From the NCBI RefSeq assembly GCF_900105925.1, contig NZ_LT629791.1, forward strand, positions 7,162,001 to 7,226,000: a stretch of 64,000 nucleotides of DNA, written 5' to 3'. Below the pieces are notes generated by a model that was not told the origin of the DNA, did not search any database, and saw only the letters and a list, made by a program, of their open reading frames with translations. The stretch's first letter is position 1; each line of letters begins with the position of its first letter. Made by a program: the position numbers and the translations under genes. This DNA is from Jiangella alkaliphila (GTDB lineage Bacteria; Actinomycetota; Actinomycetes; Jiangellales; Jiangellaceae). Shown in pieces: positions 32,598-41,574 of the stretch.

Positions 32598-33679
32598 GGC
32601 GGCGGTACCTGGTGCCGGCCGGGGTGGTCGCCGCGATCGCCGTCGCCGGGCTGGCCGCGCGCGGCGTCGGCGGCTCCAGCGCGGACCCGCCGGCGCCGGA
32701 CGGGGCGCCGCCGGCGACGGCGACCGTCGCCGTCAGCGACCTGGTCCAGACCGTCCAGGTGCCCGGCGTGCTGGGGTACGGCGCGCCGGTCGGGCTGCCG
32801 GCGAAGACCGACGGCGGCACCGTCACCTGGATCGCGCCGATCGGCTCCACCGTCGCGCAGGGGCAGCCGGTCTACGCCATCGACGGCGCGCCGGTCGTCC
32901 TCGTCCACGGCACGGTCCCGCCGTACCGGGAGCTGGAGCCGGGCGTGGAGGGGCCGGACGTGCAGCAGCTGGAGGCGGCGCTGGCGGCGCTCGGCTACAC
33001 CGGCTTCACCGTCGACGACGAGTACACGTGGTCGTCGGCGGAGGCGGTCGGCGAGTGGCAGGAGGACCTCGGCACCGAGGAGACCGGCACCGTCGACGTC
33101 GACGAGATCGTCGTCGTGCCGCACGACCTGCGGATCGCCCTGCACACCCAGCCCGTGGGCGCCACGCTCGGCGGCGCCGGTAGCGAGGGTGGCGAGGGCG
33201 GCACCGCGTCGGTCGTCACCTACACCGGCACCACGCCGGTCGTGGTCGTCGGGCTGGACCCGGCGCAGCAGCACCTGGTGGCCGAGGGCGTCGCCGCGAC
33301 GGTCCTGCTGCCGGACGGCACCGCAGTCGACGGCGCCGTGTCGAGCGTCAGCCCGGTCGCGACCGCCGTCGACACCGGTGACGAGGAGTCCAGTACGACC
33401 ACCATCACCGTCGAGGTCGCGCTGGCCGACCCGGCTGCCGCCGGGACGCTGGACTCCGCTCCGGTGGACGTGAACCTGGTGGCGGCCGAGGTGCAGGACG
33501 TGCTCGCGGTGCCGGTCGCGGCGCTGGTGGCGCTGGCCGAGGGCGGCTACGCGGTGCAGGTCGTCCAGGACGGCACGGTCGAGTTCGTCCCGGTCGAGAC
33601 CGGGATGTTCGCGAGCGGGCTGGTCGAAATCAGCGGCGATGGGATCGCCGAAGGGACCGTCGTGGGGGTGCCGTCGTGA
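32594..33679 (+). CDS. Efflux periplasmic-adaptor-like protein with peptidoglycan-binding domain
   Basis: A 361-residue protein with GTG start overlapping the lipoprotein stop. One N-terminal membrane anchor leads to an HlyD/MacA-like barrel ([18 protein letters not shown]), an inserted peptidoglycan-binding-like helical domain ([20 protein letters not shown]), and a beta-rich C-terminal part ([17 protein letters not shown]). In Gram-positives such adaptors link ABC exporters of the MacB type to the cell wall. Overlaps the ATPase gene by GTGA. Confidence 0.82.
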   Translation: MRRRYLVPAGVVAAIAVAGLAARGVGGSSADPPAPDGAPPATATVAVSDLVQTVQVPGVLGYGAPVGLPAKTDGGTVTWIAPIGSTVAQGQPVYAIDGAPVVLVHGTVPPYRELEPGVEGPDVQQLEAALAALGYTGFTVDDEYTWSSAEAVGEWQEDLGTEETGTVDVDEIVVVPHDLRIALHTQPVGATLGGAGSEGGEGGTASVVTYTGTTPVVVVGLDPAQQHLVAEGVAATVLLPDGTAVDGAVSSVSPVATAVDTGDEESSTTTITVEVALADPAAAGTLDSAPVDVNLVAAEVQDVLAVPVAALVALAEGGYAVQVVQDGTVEFVPVETGMFASGLVEISGDGIAEGTVVGVPS

Positions 33680-34347
33680 CCGCCGTCGTCGAACTGCGGA
33701 ACGTGTCGAAGACGTACGCCGGCGGGGTCGCGGCGCTGAGCGACGCGTCGCTGACGATCCGCGCCGGCGACCTGGTCGGGATCGTCGGGCCGTCCGGCTC
33801 CGGGAAGTCGACCATGCTCAACGTCATCGGCACGCTGGACCGGCCGACGTCGGGGACGGTGCGGATCGCCGGCTGGCCGGTGCCCGACCTCACCGACCGG
33901 CAGCTGTCGAGACTGCGGGCGCAGACGATCGGCTTCGTGTTCCAGCAGTTCCACCTCTCGGGCGGCGTGCCCGCGGTCGACGCCGTCGCCGACGGCCTGC
34001 TCTACGCCGGTGCGCCGCTACGGCAGCGGCGGCGGCGCGCGGTGGCGGCGCTGGAGCGCGTCGGGCTCGGACACCGGCTGGACCACCGGCCGCACCAGCT
34101 CTCCGGCGGGGAGCGGCAGCGGGTCGCCATCGCGCGCGCCGTCGTCGGCGACCCGCCCCTGCTGCTGGCCGACGAGCCGACCGGCAACCTCGACTCCACC
34201 TCCGGCGCCGGGGTGATGGCACTGCTGCGCGAGCTGCACGCGGCCGGCACCACCGTCGTGATCATCACCCACGACCGGGACATCGCGGCGAGCCTGCCGC
34301 GCCGGGTCGAGGTGCGCGACGGCCGGATCGAGCGGGTGACGTCGTGA
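33676..34347 (+). CDS. MacB/LolD-type ABC transporter ATPase
   Basis: A 223-residue ATPase: Walker [11 protein letters not shown]-loop VFQQFHLS, signature [14 protein letters not shown], Walker [13 protein letters not shown] and switch His in ITHDRD. The TGNLDS sequence after Walker B marks the MacB/LolD/FtsE group. GTG start and stop both overlap neighbours by four bases. Powers the permease encoded next. Confidence 0.95.
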   Translation: MTAVVELRNVSKTYAGGVAALSDASLTIRAGDLVGIVGPSGSGKSTMLNVIGTLDRPTSGTVRIAGWPVPDLTDRQLSRLRAQTIGFVFQQFHLSGGVPAVDAVADGLLYAGAPLRQRRRRAVAALERVGLGHRLDHRPHQLSGGERQRVAIARAVVGDPPLLLADEPTGNLDSTSGAGVMALLRELHAAGTTVVIITHDRDIAASLPRRVEVRDGRIERVTS

Positions 34348-35552
34348 GCGCCGCGACCGAGTTGCGGCCGGCGCGGCTGCGGTTCCGCGACGTGGTGCGG
34401 GTCGGCGGCGCGGGGCTGCGGGCCCGGCCCACCCGGGTGTTCCTGTCGGCCCTGGGCATCGCGATCGGAATCGCCGCCATGATCGCCGTCGTCGGCATCT
34501 CGACCTCCAGCCGGGAGCAGCTGAACCAGCAGCTCGACGCGTTGGGCACGAACCTGCTGACGGTCGGCCCCGGCCAGGACCTGTTCGGCGACGACGCGCA
34601 ACTGCCGGCCGAGTCGATCGGGATGATCGGGCAGATCGGCCCGGTCAGCGGCGTGACGGCGACCGGTCTGCTGCCCGACACGGCCGTGTACCGCAACGAC
34701 CTCATGCCCAGCGGCGAGACCAACAGCATCGCCGTCCTCGCCACCGACCTGCAGCTGCTCGACACCGTCGGCGCGACCGTGGCCGGCGGCGCGTTCCTCG
34801 ACGCCGCGACCGCTCAGTATCCGGCGGTCGTGCTCGGCGCCGAGACGGCCGACCGGCTCGGCGTCGGCGCGGCCGGACCGGCCCAGCTGGTGTACCTCGG
34901 CGGCCACTGGTTCACCGTCATCGGAGTGCTGGCGCCGGCGCCGCTCGCGCCCGAGCTCGACACCGCCGCGCTGGTCGGCTGGCCGGTGGCGGAGTCGCTG
35001 CTCGGGTTCGACGGGTTCCCGACCACGGTGTACACCCGGTCGGACGAGAACTCCGTCGAGGACGTGCAGGCCGTGCTGGCGGCGACCGCTAACCCCGAGG
35101 CCCCGCACGAGGTCGACGTCGCCCGCCCGTCCGACGCCCTGGTCGCGCAGCAGGCCGCCGACAGCACGCTGAACGCGCTGCTGCTCGGCCTCGGCGCGGT
35201 CGCGCTGCTGGTGGGCGGCGTCGGGGTCGCGAACACGATGGTCATCTCGGTGCTGGAGCGACGCGCCGAGATCGGGTTGCGCCGTTCCCTCGGCGCCACC
35301 CGCGGCCAGGTGCGGCTGCAGTTCGTGTGCGAGGCGCTGCTGCTCTCGGCGCTCGGCGGCTGCGGCGGCGTCCTGACCGGCATCGCCGTCACCGCCGGCT
35401 ACGCGTCGGTGCAGGGCTGGCCCACCGTCGTCCCGGTCTGGGCCATGGCCGGCGGCGTCGGCGCGACGCTCGTCATCGGCGCCCTGGCCGGCCTCTACCC
35501 GGCCATCCGCGCCGCCCGCCTCGCCCCGACCGAGGCCCTGGCCACCCCCTAG
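34344..35552 (+). CDS. MacB/FtsX-type ABC transporter permease
   Basis: A 402-residue membrane protein. One N-terminal helix ([19 protein letters not shown]) is followed by a large MacB-type periplasmic domain and three C-terminal helices with [19 protein letters not shown] and [16 protein letters not shown], the FtsX-domain signature. It probably transmits mechanical force to expel a peptide, lipid or drug. Last gene of the four-gene operon under the divergent two-component system. Confidence 0.92.
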   Translation: MSAATELRPARLRFRDVVRVGGAGLRARPTRVFLSALGIAIGIAAMIAVVGISTSSREQLNQQLDALGTNLLTVGPGQDLFGDDAQLPAESIGMIGQIGPVSGVTATGLLPDTAVYRNDLMPSGETNSIAVLATDLQLLDTVGATVAGGAFLDAATAQYPAVVLGAETADRLGVGAAGPAQLVYLGGHWFTVIGVLAPAPLAPELDTAALVGWPVAESLLGFDGFPTTVYTRSDENSVEDVQAVLAATANPEAPHEVDVARPSDALVAQQAADSTLNALLLGLGAVALLVGGVGVANTMVISVLERRAEIGLRRSLGATRGQVRLQFVCEALLLSALGGCGGVLTGIAVTAGYASVQGWPTVVPVWAMAGGVGATLVIGALAGLYPAIRAARLAPTEALATP

Positions 35553-35590
35553 GCCGCGCCTCACCCCTGTCCCCCGCCGCCTGCCGCCCC

Positions 35591-35651
35591 GTTGATCATG
35601 GAGAAGGTCGGGTCTCCCGGCGCTGGGAAGCCGCCTTTTTCCATGATCAAC
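35591..35651. terminator. Hairpin repeat between convergent genes
   Basis: GTTGATCATGGAGAAGG (35591-35607) pairs with CCTTTTTCCATGATCAAC (35634-35651), a long stem with one small mismatch. It lies between the permease stop and the convergent oxygenase stop and may end transcription from both sides. The TTGATCATGGA core looks like a dispersed extragenic element. Confidence 0.6.
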
Positions 35652-35680
35652 TCGGGCGGGGGCAGGGGCGGGGGGTGCGG

Positions 35681-36391
35681 TCAGGCGGCGTCGTGGAAGA
35701 CGAGGGCGAGGGTGTGGCGTTCGCCGGAGCGGATCGCGGAGACGCCGTGGCGGACCGGCGCGGCGGACCAGCCGCGCGCTGACCGCACCGGCCGGTCGCG
35801 GGTGGTGAACACGTACCCGTGACCGTGTGGCAGCAGCGTCGCCGTGCCGCGGGACTGGGCGCGCGGGCGCTGCTCGAGCAGCAGGAACTCGCCGCCGGTG
35901 TGGTCGACGCCCGGCTCGTTGAGGTTGACGACCACCTGGAGCGGGAACACGAGGTCGCCGTAGAGGTCGCGGTGCAGCGCGTTCCAGTCCTTCTCGCGGT
36001 AGCGCAGCAGGATCGCCGTCGACTTCGTCTGGCCGGCCTCGTGGCACATCGCCAGCCACTCGTCGAGCGTGTCCGGCCACGGCGCCGGCCGTCCGAGCCG
36101 GCCCCACCATTCGCGGGCGATCGGCAGCAGCCGCGGGTACAGCGCCTGCTTGAGCCGCTCGATCGGCTCGGGATACGGCGCCCGGAAATACCGGTACTCG
36201 CCCTGGCCGAAGCGGTGCCGGCCCATGTCGATCGTGCTGCGGAACAGCGCGTCGTGCCCGTAGACAGCGCGGAGCTCGGCGGTCTCGTCGGCCGTCAGCA
36301 GCTGGGGCAGCAGCGCGCCGCCGTACTCGTCGAACTCCTGGGTAATCGCGGCCCAGTCGCCATCGTCCACCCGGTCCGCCCACGTGTTCAT
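35681..36391 (-). CDS. 2-oxoglutarate/Fe(II)-dependent oxygenase
   Basis: A 236-residue double-stranded beta-helix oxygenase. Iron ligands: HRDLYGD gives the His-x-Asp pair and VRHGVSAI gives the distal His. GERHTLALVFH carries the Arg that binds 2-oxoglutarate. No signal peptide. It overlaps the alkyltransferase gene downstream of the same promoter by ATGA, after GGAGG. Grouped with two MGMT-type genes, so repair of alkylated nucleic acid, as done by AlkB, is a reasonable guess; the sequence is closer to prolyl-hydroxylase-like proteins than to AlkB itself. Confidence 0.78.
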   Translation of the reverse strand: MNTWADRVDDGDWAAITQEFDEYGGALLPQLLTADETAELRAVYGHDALFRSTIDMGRHRFGQGEYRYFRAPYPEPIERLKQALYPRLLPIAREWWGRLGRPAPWPDTLDEWLAMCHEAGQTKSTAILLRYREKDWNALHRDLYGDLVFPLQVVVNLNEPGVDHTGGEFLLLEQRPRAQSRGTATLLPHGHGYVFTTRDRPVRSARGWSAAPVRHGVSAIRSGERHTLALVFHDAA

Positions 36392-37002
36392 GCCGCCTCC
36401 AGTTCCAGTAGTGCGGTCTTGGCCGCGGGGCCGCCGATGTAGCCGCCGAGGGTGCCGTCGGCGCGCAGCACCCGGTGGCAGGGCAGGACGACCGGCAGCG
36501 GGTTGGTCGCGCACGCGGTGCCGACCGCGCGGACGGCCTTGGGGTTGCCGGCCAGCTCGGCCATCTCGCGGTAGCTGCGGGTCTGCCCGTAGCCGATCTC
36601 CGGCAGGTGCCGCTGCACCAGCTGCCGGAATCCGCGCGACAGCGACAGGTCCAGGTCGACGTCGAAGGCACGGCGGCGGCCCGCGAAGTACTCGTCCAGC
36701 TCGCGTGCGACGTCGTCCAGTCGGCGCGGGGCGCGCAGGACGCGCGGGCTCAGCTTCTGGCCGAGGCTCTCCAGCACACGGTCGTGGTCCTCGCTGGCGT
36801 ACGCCACCCGGACCAGGCCCTTCGGCGTGGCCGCGAGCAGCAGCCGCCCGAGCGGCGAGTCGACGACGGTGTAGGCGACGTCGACGAGGCCGGCCCGGTC
36901 GGCGTCGTGCTCCAGCCGGCGGTGCAGCCGGCCGAGGGTGTCGGCGTCGACGGGCATCGACAGCAGGGCGGCGACGTCGTCATCGTCGTGACGGTCGGTC
37001 AT
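36388..37002 (-). CDS. Methylated-DNA-protein-cysteine methyltransferase family protein
   Basis: A 204-residue protein with the suicide-repair motif LPCHRVLR, the helix YGQTRSYREMAELAGNP and GTACATNPLPVV. The C-terminal DNA-binding/acceptor domain is complete. The N-terminal part (about 90 residues) is a longer ribonuclease-H-like domain, as in Ada/Ogt proteins. It is coupled to the sigma factor gene upstream by ATGA. It takes alkyl groups from O6-alkylguanine or O4-alkylthymine. Confidence 0.88.
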   Translation of the reverse strand: MTDRHDDDDVAALLSMPVDADTLGRLHRRLEHDADRAGLVDVAYTVVDSPLGRLLLAATPKGLVRVAYASEDHDRVLESLGQKLSPRVLRAPRRLDDVARELDEYFAGRRRAFDVDLDLSLSRGFRQLVQRHLPEIGYGQTRSYREMAELAGNPKAVRAVGTACATNPLPVVLPCHRVLRADGTLGGYIGGPAAKTALLELEAA

Positions 37003-37463
37003 GACGGCTCCTTCCTGAGGTTCTTGATGCCGTCGGCGGCCGCTCGCCGGGCCGCGTCGGCGGTGCCGCCGAGCAGCTGCGCGATCTCGGCATAGGCGAG
37101 CCCGCCCAGGTAGTGGTAGGCGACGGCCTGACGCTGCTTGGGCGGCAGCCGGCCCACCGCGGCCCAGAGATCGGGGTCGCCGGAGCCGGGGACGCCCAGT
37201 CCCGTCGGCGCCTCCGGGAGCTCGTCCACCGGCAGCGGGCGGCGCCGGGCGGCCCGCAGCACGTCGATCGCCTTGCGGTGCGCGATCGTCACCAGCCACG
37301 CCTCGACGTTCGCCGTCTCCGGCAAGTCGGGATAGGCGCGCAGCGCGGCGAGGAACGTCTCCGACCAGGCGTCGTCGGCGTCGTGCGGGCCGAGCACGAC
37401 GCGGCAGACCCGCAGCACGGTGGCCCCGTGCTGCGCGACGACCCGTTCGAACGGCTGCTTCAT
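36999..37463 (-). CDS. Small ECF-type RNA polymerase sigma factor
   Basis: A 154-residue sigma factor: region 2 VVLGPHDADDAWSETFLAAL with VEAWLVTIAHRKAIDVLRA, region 4 LPPKQRQAVAYHYLGGLAYAEIAQLL. It is short and has no anti-sigma gene beside it. Located between two alkyltransferase genes, it may switch on the alkylation-repair set, a pairing of sigma factor with ogt/ada found in several actinomycetes. Confidence 0.88.
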   Translation of the reverse strand: MKQPFERVVAQHGATVLRVCRVVLGPHDADDAWSETFLAALRAYPDLPETANVEAWLVTIAHRKAIDVLRAARRRPLPVDELPEAPTGLGVPGSGDPDLWAAVGRLPPKQRQAVAYHYLGGLAYAEIAQLLGGTADAARRAAADGIKNLRKEPS

Positions 37464-37481
37464 GGACGAGGAGATCTCCGG

Positions 37482-37994
37482 TCAGAACAGGCGCCCGGCG
37501 CCGGCCGGCGCGGGTGCCTCGAGCTCCAGCAGGGCCCGCTTGCGCTTCAGCCCGCCGGCGTAGCCGGTCAGCGAGCCGCCGGCCCCGACCACGCGGTGAC
37601 ACGGGACGAAGACGCACAGCGGGTTCGCGCCCACGGCCTGCCCGACGTCCCACGCTCGCCGCGGGTCGCCGAGCGCCGCCGCGATCTCACCATAGGTGGT
37701 CGTCTCGCCGCGCGGGATGGTCGCGACGATGTTCCACACGGCCTGTTGGAACGCGTCGCCGCGGGGCGCCAGCGGCAGGTCGAACTCGTGCCGCCGGCCG
37801 GCGAGGTGGTCCAGCAACTGCCGCGCCGCCTCGTCCAGCAGCAGGTCCGCGGCCGCGGCCACCTCCGGCCCGAACGTCTCCTGCGCCGGGCGGCGGATGT
37901 GGTGCCGGAAGTACAGTCCGGTGACGGCGTCGCCCTCGGCGACGATGGTGATCGGCCCGAGGTCGGTGCCGACCACGGTGTGACGTGTGCTCAT
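37482..37994 (-). CDS. ogt: Methylated-DNA-protein-cysteine methyltransferase
   Basis: A 170-residue O6-alkylguanine-DNA alkyltransferase with acceptor Cys in FVPCHRVVG, the DNA-binding helix FQQAVWNIVATIP and YGEIAAALGDPRRAW. Typical length for Ogt. First gene of the repair-like cluster, 18 bp before the sigma factor gene. A remnant of a CoA-binding protein gene ends over its start codon. Confidence 0.93.
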   Translation of the reverse strand: MSTRHTVVGTDLGPITIVAEGDAVTGLYFRHHIRRPAQETFGPEVAAAADLLLDEAARQLLDHLAGRRHEFDLPLAPRGDAFQQAVWNIVATIPRGETTTYGEIAAALGDPRRAWDVGQAVGANPLCVFVPCHRVVGAGGSLTGYAGGLKRKRALLELEAPAPAGAGRLF

Positions 37995-38183
37995 CTGCGT
38001 TCTCCCTCCAGCCTCTGCCCAGTAGACGTCCGGCAGGAGCGGAACGTGAGATCGACCCGCAGCGCTCCGGCCCGGATCGACACGGCCTCCCGCGCGAGGC
38101 CGGGGAGGGCGTCGGGTGCCCGGAAGACGTTGACGATGTCGACCGGCTCGGGGACGTCGAGATCCGCGGGTCGCGCCGGGTGT
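37991..38183 (-). pseudogene. Remnant of a CoA-binding (YccU-type) protein gene
   Basis: The minus strand here reads DVPEPVDIVNVFRAPDALP and LAREAVSIRAGALRVDL in one frame. This matches the core of small CoA-binding Rossmann proteins (V-P-x-x-V-D-x-V-x-V-F-R). The N-terminal glycine loop is missing and the C-terminal half is replaced by an unrelated tail, ending with a TGA that overlaps the ogt ATG. No start codon is available, so it is best read as a decayed fragment. Confidence 0.5.
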
Positions 38184-38210
38184 GAATTCCTACTATATCA
38201 ATAGGAATTC
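38184..38210. terminator. AT-rich hairpin at the 3' end of hipA
   Basis: GAATTCCTA (38184-38192) and TAGGAATTC (38202-38210) form a perfect 9-bp stem around a 9-base AT-rich loop, directly after the hipA stop. It is far richer in A+T than its surroundings and marks the boundary between hipBA and the ogt cluster. Confidence 0.6.
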
Positions 38211-38213
38211 GCC

Positions 38214-39497
38214 TCAGGCGACGGCCAACGGCAGCCTGCGCAGCCCGAACAAGAGCTCATCGGCGACCGCGAGAGCCGACGTCCCACGCACGCGCTCGAC
38301 GGCGGCGCGGGCCGACTCGAACGCGGGATAGAGGCCCTTCCTGGTCGTATCGACGATCTCGGCGGCTTCGGCTCTGTCGACGCCGAACATGGCCCCCGCC
38401 TGCTCGAGCTTCGCCGCCGAGATGCTGCGCAAGCGATACTCGCCGCCGACACTCATGGCGCTGTCGAGGCGTGCTGAGCCGTCCCAGTACGCGGCGTAGC
38501 TCAAGAGGTCGTAGAGCGGCGCCAGCCGGACGGACCGCTGCTCCAACATCAGTGAGTAGTTCTTGGCATGAGCATCGGTGCACCCCGCGATCACGTTGAA
38601 CACGAGTGCGCGATAGAACGCCGTTCCCGTCGAGCGACGATCGGCCGTCAACGGCAGCGAGCGCACGAGGCCGGCGATGTCCGCAACGCCTGGACCGCCG
38701 TCGAGATGCTGGTACTTCTTGGACGGCGGAACGCTGAGAGCTTGGCAGAGATCCTCCTGATGGAGTCGCCGCCACTGCCCGTTCACGCTTGCGCGATCGT
38801 ATCGCTCACTGACCAGGACGTCCCATTCGCCGATGCGCATGAGCTCCGAGCTGGCCACGCGATTTCCCAGCAGCCGGGCGGCGTGCATTGTCATCTGCTC
38901 GACAACGTCGATCCGCCGGAAGGTCCCTGCGACCGGCTTCAGGATGTGCGTGGTGGGGGTTGCGTCTTCGGGGACACTCCACGAGCCGTCGGACAGCTTG
39001 TGGAGCGCGATCTTGGGCTGAGCCCCGGCGAGGCTGAACCGACCGCCCGCGTCGTAGTAGGGCGCACCCTCCGCGTACTCAGAGACGACACGACTCAGCA
39101 TCGTCGCCACTTCGTCGTCGTCGACCCGGCGCACGCGCTTGCGCTCGAGGACCGCGTCGGAAGCCGTCTCGCCCGGGGGAACGAGCTGGATTGCGCCGGC
39201 AGCATCGATGCCGACGTGTTCGAGCAGCGCGAACGGGTTGTTGGCGGAGACCGAATAGCGGCGTGCGATCGCCCCCAGAGCCTCCTCGCTGTCTGGGAGC
39301 AACCCTTGCAGGTAGGGCAAGACCGCGCGCTTTCTGTGAACCGCCGCTGTGAGCGGCATCGAGAGCGACAGTGGCGTCGCATCGTCCGACGCGCGGTAGG
39401 CCTCGTCATACTCGAACGTCACGTTCCCGCTGGCGGACTGCGTGAGCCTTCCGGACAAGCGCCCGTCGAGATAGACGTCGAGGTGCCGTCCCGTCAC
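38214..39497 (-). CDS. hipA: HipA-type serine/threonine kinase toxin
   Basis: A 427-residue kinase toxin. The N-terminal subdomain holds LDVYLDGRLSGRL and NPFALLEHVG. The kinase core has FSLAGAQPKIAL, THILKPV, ELMRIGEWDVLVSERYDR, the catalytic NVIAGCTDAHAKNYSL with DxxxKN, and LAPLYDLLS in place of DFG. All key residues look intact. HipA phosphorylates a tRNA synthetase such as GltX and halts growth. The GTG at 39497 overlaps the hipB stop by GTGA and is preferred to a TTG one codon earlier. Confidence 0.93.
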   Translation of the reverse strand: MTGRHLDVYLDGRLSGRLTQSASGNVTFEYDEAYRASDDATPLSLSMPLTAAVHRKRAVLPYLQGLLPDSEEALGAIARRYSVSANNPFALLEHVGIDAAGAIQLVPPGETASDAVLERKRVRRVDDDEVATMLSRVVSEYAEGAPYYDAGGRFSLAGAQPKIALHKLSDGSWSVPEDATPTTHILKPVAGTFRRIDVVEQMTMHAARLLGNRVASSELMRIGEWDVLVSERYDRASVNGQWRRLHQEDLCQALSVPPSKKYQHLDGGPGVADIAGLVRSLPLTADRRSTGTAFYRALVFNVIAGCTDAHAKNYSLMLEQRSVRLAPLYDLLSYAAYWDGSARLDSAMSVGGEYRLRSISAAKLEQAGAMFGVDRAEAAEIVDTTRKGLYPAFESARAAVERVRGTSALAVADELLFGLRRLPLAVA

Positions 39498-39724
39498 CAA
39501 CGCACTTCTCCCGACTGGAGGCTCCGAAACGCCATCTCGAAGCCAAGCGCTTGGAAGACGTCGAACAGCTTCGATGCTTCGACCGTGGGCTTGCCTGCCT
39601 CGAAGTCCGCCACGAAGGAGCGAGAGACACCCGCGCGAGCCGCCAGCTCGGATTGGCTCCAGCCCTGCTTCGCTCGCAGCTCGCGCACAGCGGCCGCAGC
39701 CTCTCGGACCGTCAGCATGGCCAT
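39494..39724 (-). CDS. hipB: HipB-type XRE antitoxin
   Basis: A 76-residue helix-turn-helix protein: LRAKQGWSQSELAARAGVSR and SFVADFEAGKPTVEASKLF. It should neutralise HipA and repress the operon by binding the palindromes just upstream. The order hipB-hipA with GTGA overlap is standard. Confidence 0.92.
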   Translation of the reverse strand: MAMLTVREAAAAVRELRAKQGWSQSELAARAGVSRSFVADFEAGKPTVEASKLFDVFQALGFEMAFRSLQSGEVRW

Positions 39725-39729
39725 CCTCC

Positions 39730-39799
39730 TGTCGCCGTACGGCGACAGTCTAGCTTGTCGCCGTACGGCGACAACATCGAGAGTCGCCGTACGGCGTCA
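39730..39799. promoter_or_regulatory. Three HipB operators at 26-bp spacing
   Basis: TGTCGCCGTACGGCGACA occurs at 39730-39747 and 39756-39773, with a third near-copy, AGTCGCCGTACGGCGTCA, at 39782-39799. Start-to-start distances are exactly 26 bp. The first is six bases from the hipB start and the third covers the stop codon of the neighbouring regulator gene. Co-operative HipBA binding is expected. Confidence 0.85.
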
Positions 39800-40399
39800 C
39801 AGCCAGTCGTGCTCTCGGGCGTATCGGGCGGCTTCGTGCCGGGTCCGGGTCTGGGTCTTCTGCATCGCGTTGGAGAGGTAGTTGCGGACGGTGCCCTCCG
39901 CGAGGTGCAGCTGGGCGGCGATGTCGGTGACCGAGTACCCCTCCCCGGTCGCGCGGAGCACGTCGGCCTCGCGGTCGGTGAGCGGGCTGTCGTCGATGAG
40001 GGCGAGGGCGGAGACGTCGGGGTCGACCCAGCGCCGGCCCTCGTGCAGGGTCGCGATGACGGACGTGATGTGCGCCGGCTCCGCGGACTTGCTGACGAAG
40101 CCCTGGACGCCCAGCTTCAGGGCCCGGCGCAGCACTCCCGGGCGAGCGTGTCGGGTCAGCATGAGGATCACCTGGTCCGGCCGGACCCGGCGGATCGCCG
40201 AGACCGCGCCGAGCCCGTCGACACCGGGCATCTCCAGGTCGATGACGAGCACGTCGGGCTGGTGCCGCAGCGTGGCGCGGACGGCTTCCTCGCCGTTCTC
40301 GGCCTCGGCGAGGACCGTGATGTCGCCCTCCAGCGGCAGCAGCGCCGCGAGGGCCTTGCGCAGCAGCACCTCGTCGTCGGCGAGCACGACGGTGGTCAT
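39797..40399 (-). CDS. NarL/LuxR-family response regulator
   Basis: A 200-residue regulator: receiver with VVLADDE, phospho-acceptor Asp in VLVIDLEMPG and Lys in GFVSKSAEP. The LuxR-type HTH reads LTDREADVLRATGEGYSVTDIAAQL and EGTVRNYLSNAMQK. It is the partner of the DesK-like kinase encoded upstream (ATGA overlap) and probably controls the divergent ABC exporter. Confidence 0.93.
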   Translation of the reverse strand: MTTVVLADDEVLLRKALAALLPLEGDITVLAEAENGEEAVRATLRHQPDVLVIDLEMPGVDGLGAVSAIRRVRPDQVILMLTRHARPGVLRRALKLGVQGFVSKSAEPAHITSVIATLHEGRRWVDPDVSALALIDDSPLTDREADVLRATGEGYSVTDIAAQLHLAEGTVRNYLSNAMQKTQTRTRHEAARYAREHDWL

Positions 40400-41535
40400 G
40401 GAGCCTCCCGTGGCTCGGCAGCGGACGGGTCGGGAGCGGACGGCGGGAACGTCGCCGCGGTCAGGAACCAGCCGTCCCGTTGCTCGACGGTCAGGTCGCC
40501 GCCGTCGCCGGCCACGCGTTCCTTGAGCGTGGCGAGCCCGCTGAGCGCCGCCAGCGGGCCCTCCGGCGCGCCGTCGTTGGCGATGGAGATGCCGGACGGG
40601 GTCAGCGTGATCCGCACCTCGTGGGCCTGGGCGTGCCGCAGGATGTTGGTCGTCGTCTCGCGCAGGACCTGGCCGAGCAGCTCGTTCGCCCGCGGGTCGA
40701 TGTCGCCGTCACGGGAGATCCGTACCTCGATGCCGGCGGCCTCGAACAGGTTCTTCGCGTTCTCCAGCTCCGCGCTGAGGTTGAGCCGCCGCTGGGCGTA
40801 GGCGAGCTCCTTCGTCTGGGTGATGGTGTCGCTCACCAGGGCGTGGATCTCACGCAGCTCCTGTTCGGACCGGCCGGGGTCACGGTGCACCAGCTTCTGC
40901 GCGAGGGCGACCTTGAGCTTCACGACGTGCAGCGTGTGGCCCTGGATGTCGTGCAGGTCGCTGGCGAAGCGCACCCGCTCGCGCACGACCGCCAGTTCCG
41001 CCTCGCGGTGGCGCGCCTCCTCCAGCTCCTCCACGACGTCGTAGAAGCGCTTGTTGGGGAACATCAGCCCGGTCACGATGACGGTGACGCCGGTCGGGAC
41101 GATGACGTACTGGATCAGCATGGTGCGTGGGTCGTCCTGCGTCACCAGGAACCGCGACGCGCCGACGACGGCGACGTAGCCGACCAGGGCGACGGCGGCC
41201 GCGCCCCGGTGGCGGCCCAGCCGCGAGACCACCAGGGGTCCCACGACGGACAGACCGAAGATCGCCTTCCCGCTGTCGGCGACCAGCGCGCCGAAGAGCC
41301 AGACGCCGGCGGTGACGACTAGACAGGGCACGGCGACCCGGGCGAGGTCACCGGCCGTCCAGGCCACGAAGGCCACCAGGGCCGCGACGACGCCCAGGCC
41401 CAGGACCGCGGCGTCCCACCAGGTGTCGGCCTCCACCGCCACCAGCAGCACGCCCCCGACGGCGACCAGCGGGAGCACCATGACGAGGTTCAGTTGGCGC
41501 AGTCGTCCCTGCGCCGGCTCGGTGACTTCGGACAT
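40396..41535 (-). CDS. DesK/NarX-type sensor histidine kinase
   Basis: A 379-residue membrane kinase. Several hydrophobic segments fill the first 160 residues, then a coiled coil (VEELEEARHREAELAVVRERV) and the HisKA_3 motif FASDLHDIQGHTLHVVKLK with the phosphorylated His. The HATPase end has RETTTNILRHAQA and GLATLKERV. The start is placed at MSEVTEP (ATG 41535). DesK-like sensors read membrane state or peptides. Confidence 0.9.
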   Translation of the reverse strand: MSEVTEPAQGRLRQLNLVMVLPLVAVGGVLLVAVEADTWWDAAVLGLGVVAALVAFVAWTAGDLARVAVPCLVVTAGVWLFGALVADSGKAIFGLSVVGPLVVSRLGRHRGAAAVALVGYVAVVGASRFLVTQDDPRTMLIQYVIVPTGVTVIVTGLMFPNKRFYDVVEELEEARHREAELAVVRERVRFASDLHDIQGHTLHVVKLKVALAQKLVHRDPGRSEQELREIHALVSDTITQTKELAYAQRRLNLSAELENAKNLFEAAGIEVRISRDGDIDPRANELLGQVLRETTTNILRHAQAHEVRITLTPSGISIANDGAPEGPLAALSGLATLKERVAGDGGDLTVEQRDGWFLTAATFPPSAPDPSAAEPREAP

Positions 41536-41574
41536 CGTCCGTCCAGTATTCGGGGCGATCTCCCGGCACGCCAG

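Noticed and set aside
34002..36671. An 889-codon open frame on the minus strand across the ABC permease, oxygenase and part of the alkyltransferase genes
   Set aside because: It is a shadow of real genes in high-GC DNA: composition is Arg/Ala/Pro-rich, it covers intact genes with recognisable domains, and no domain can be read in it.
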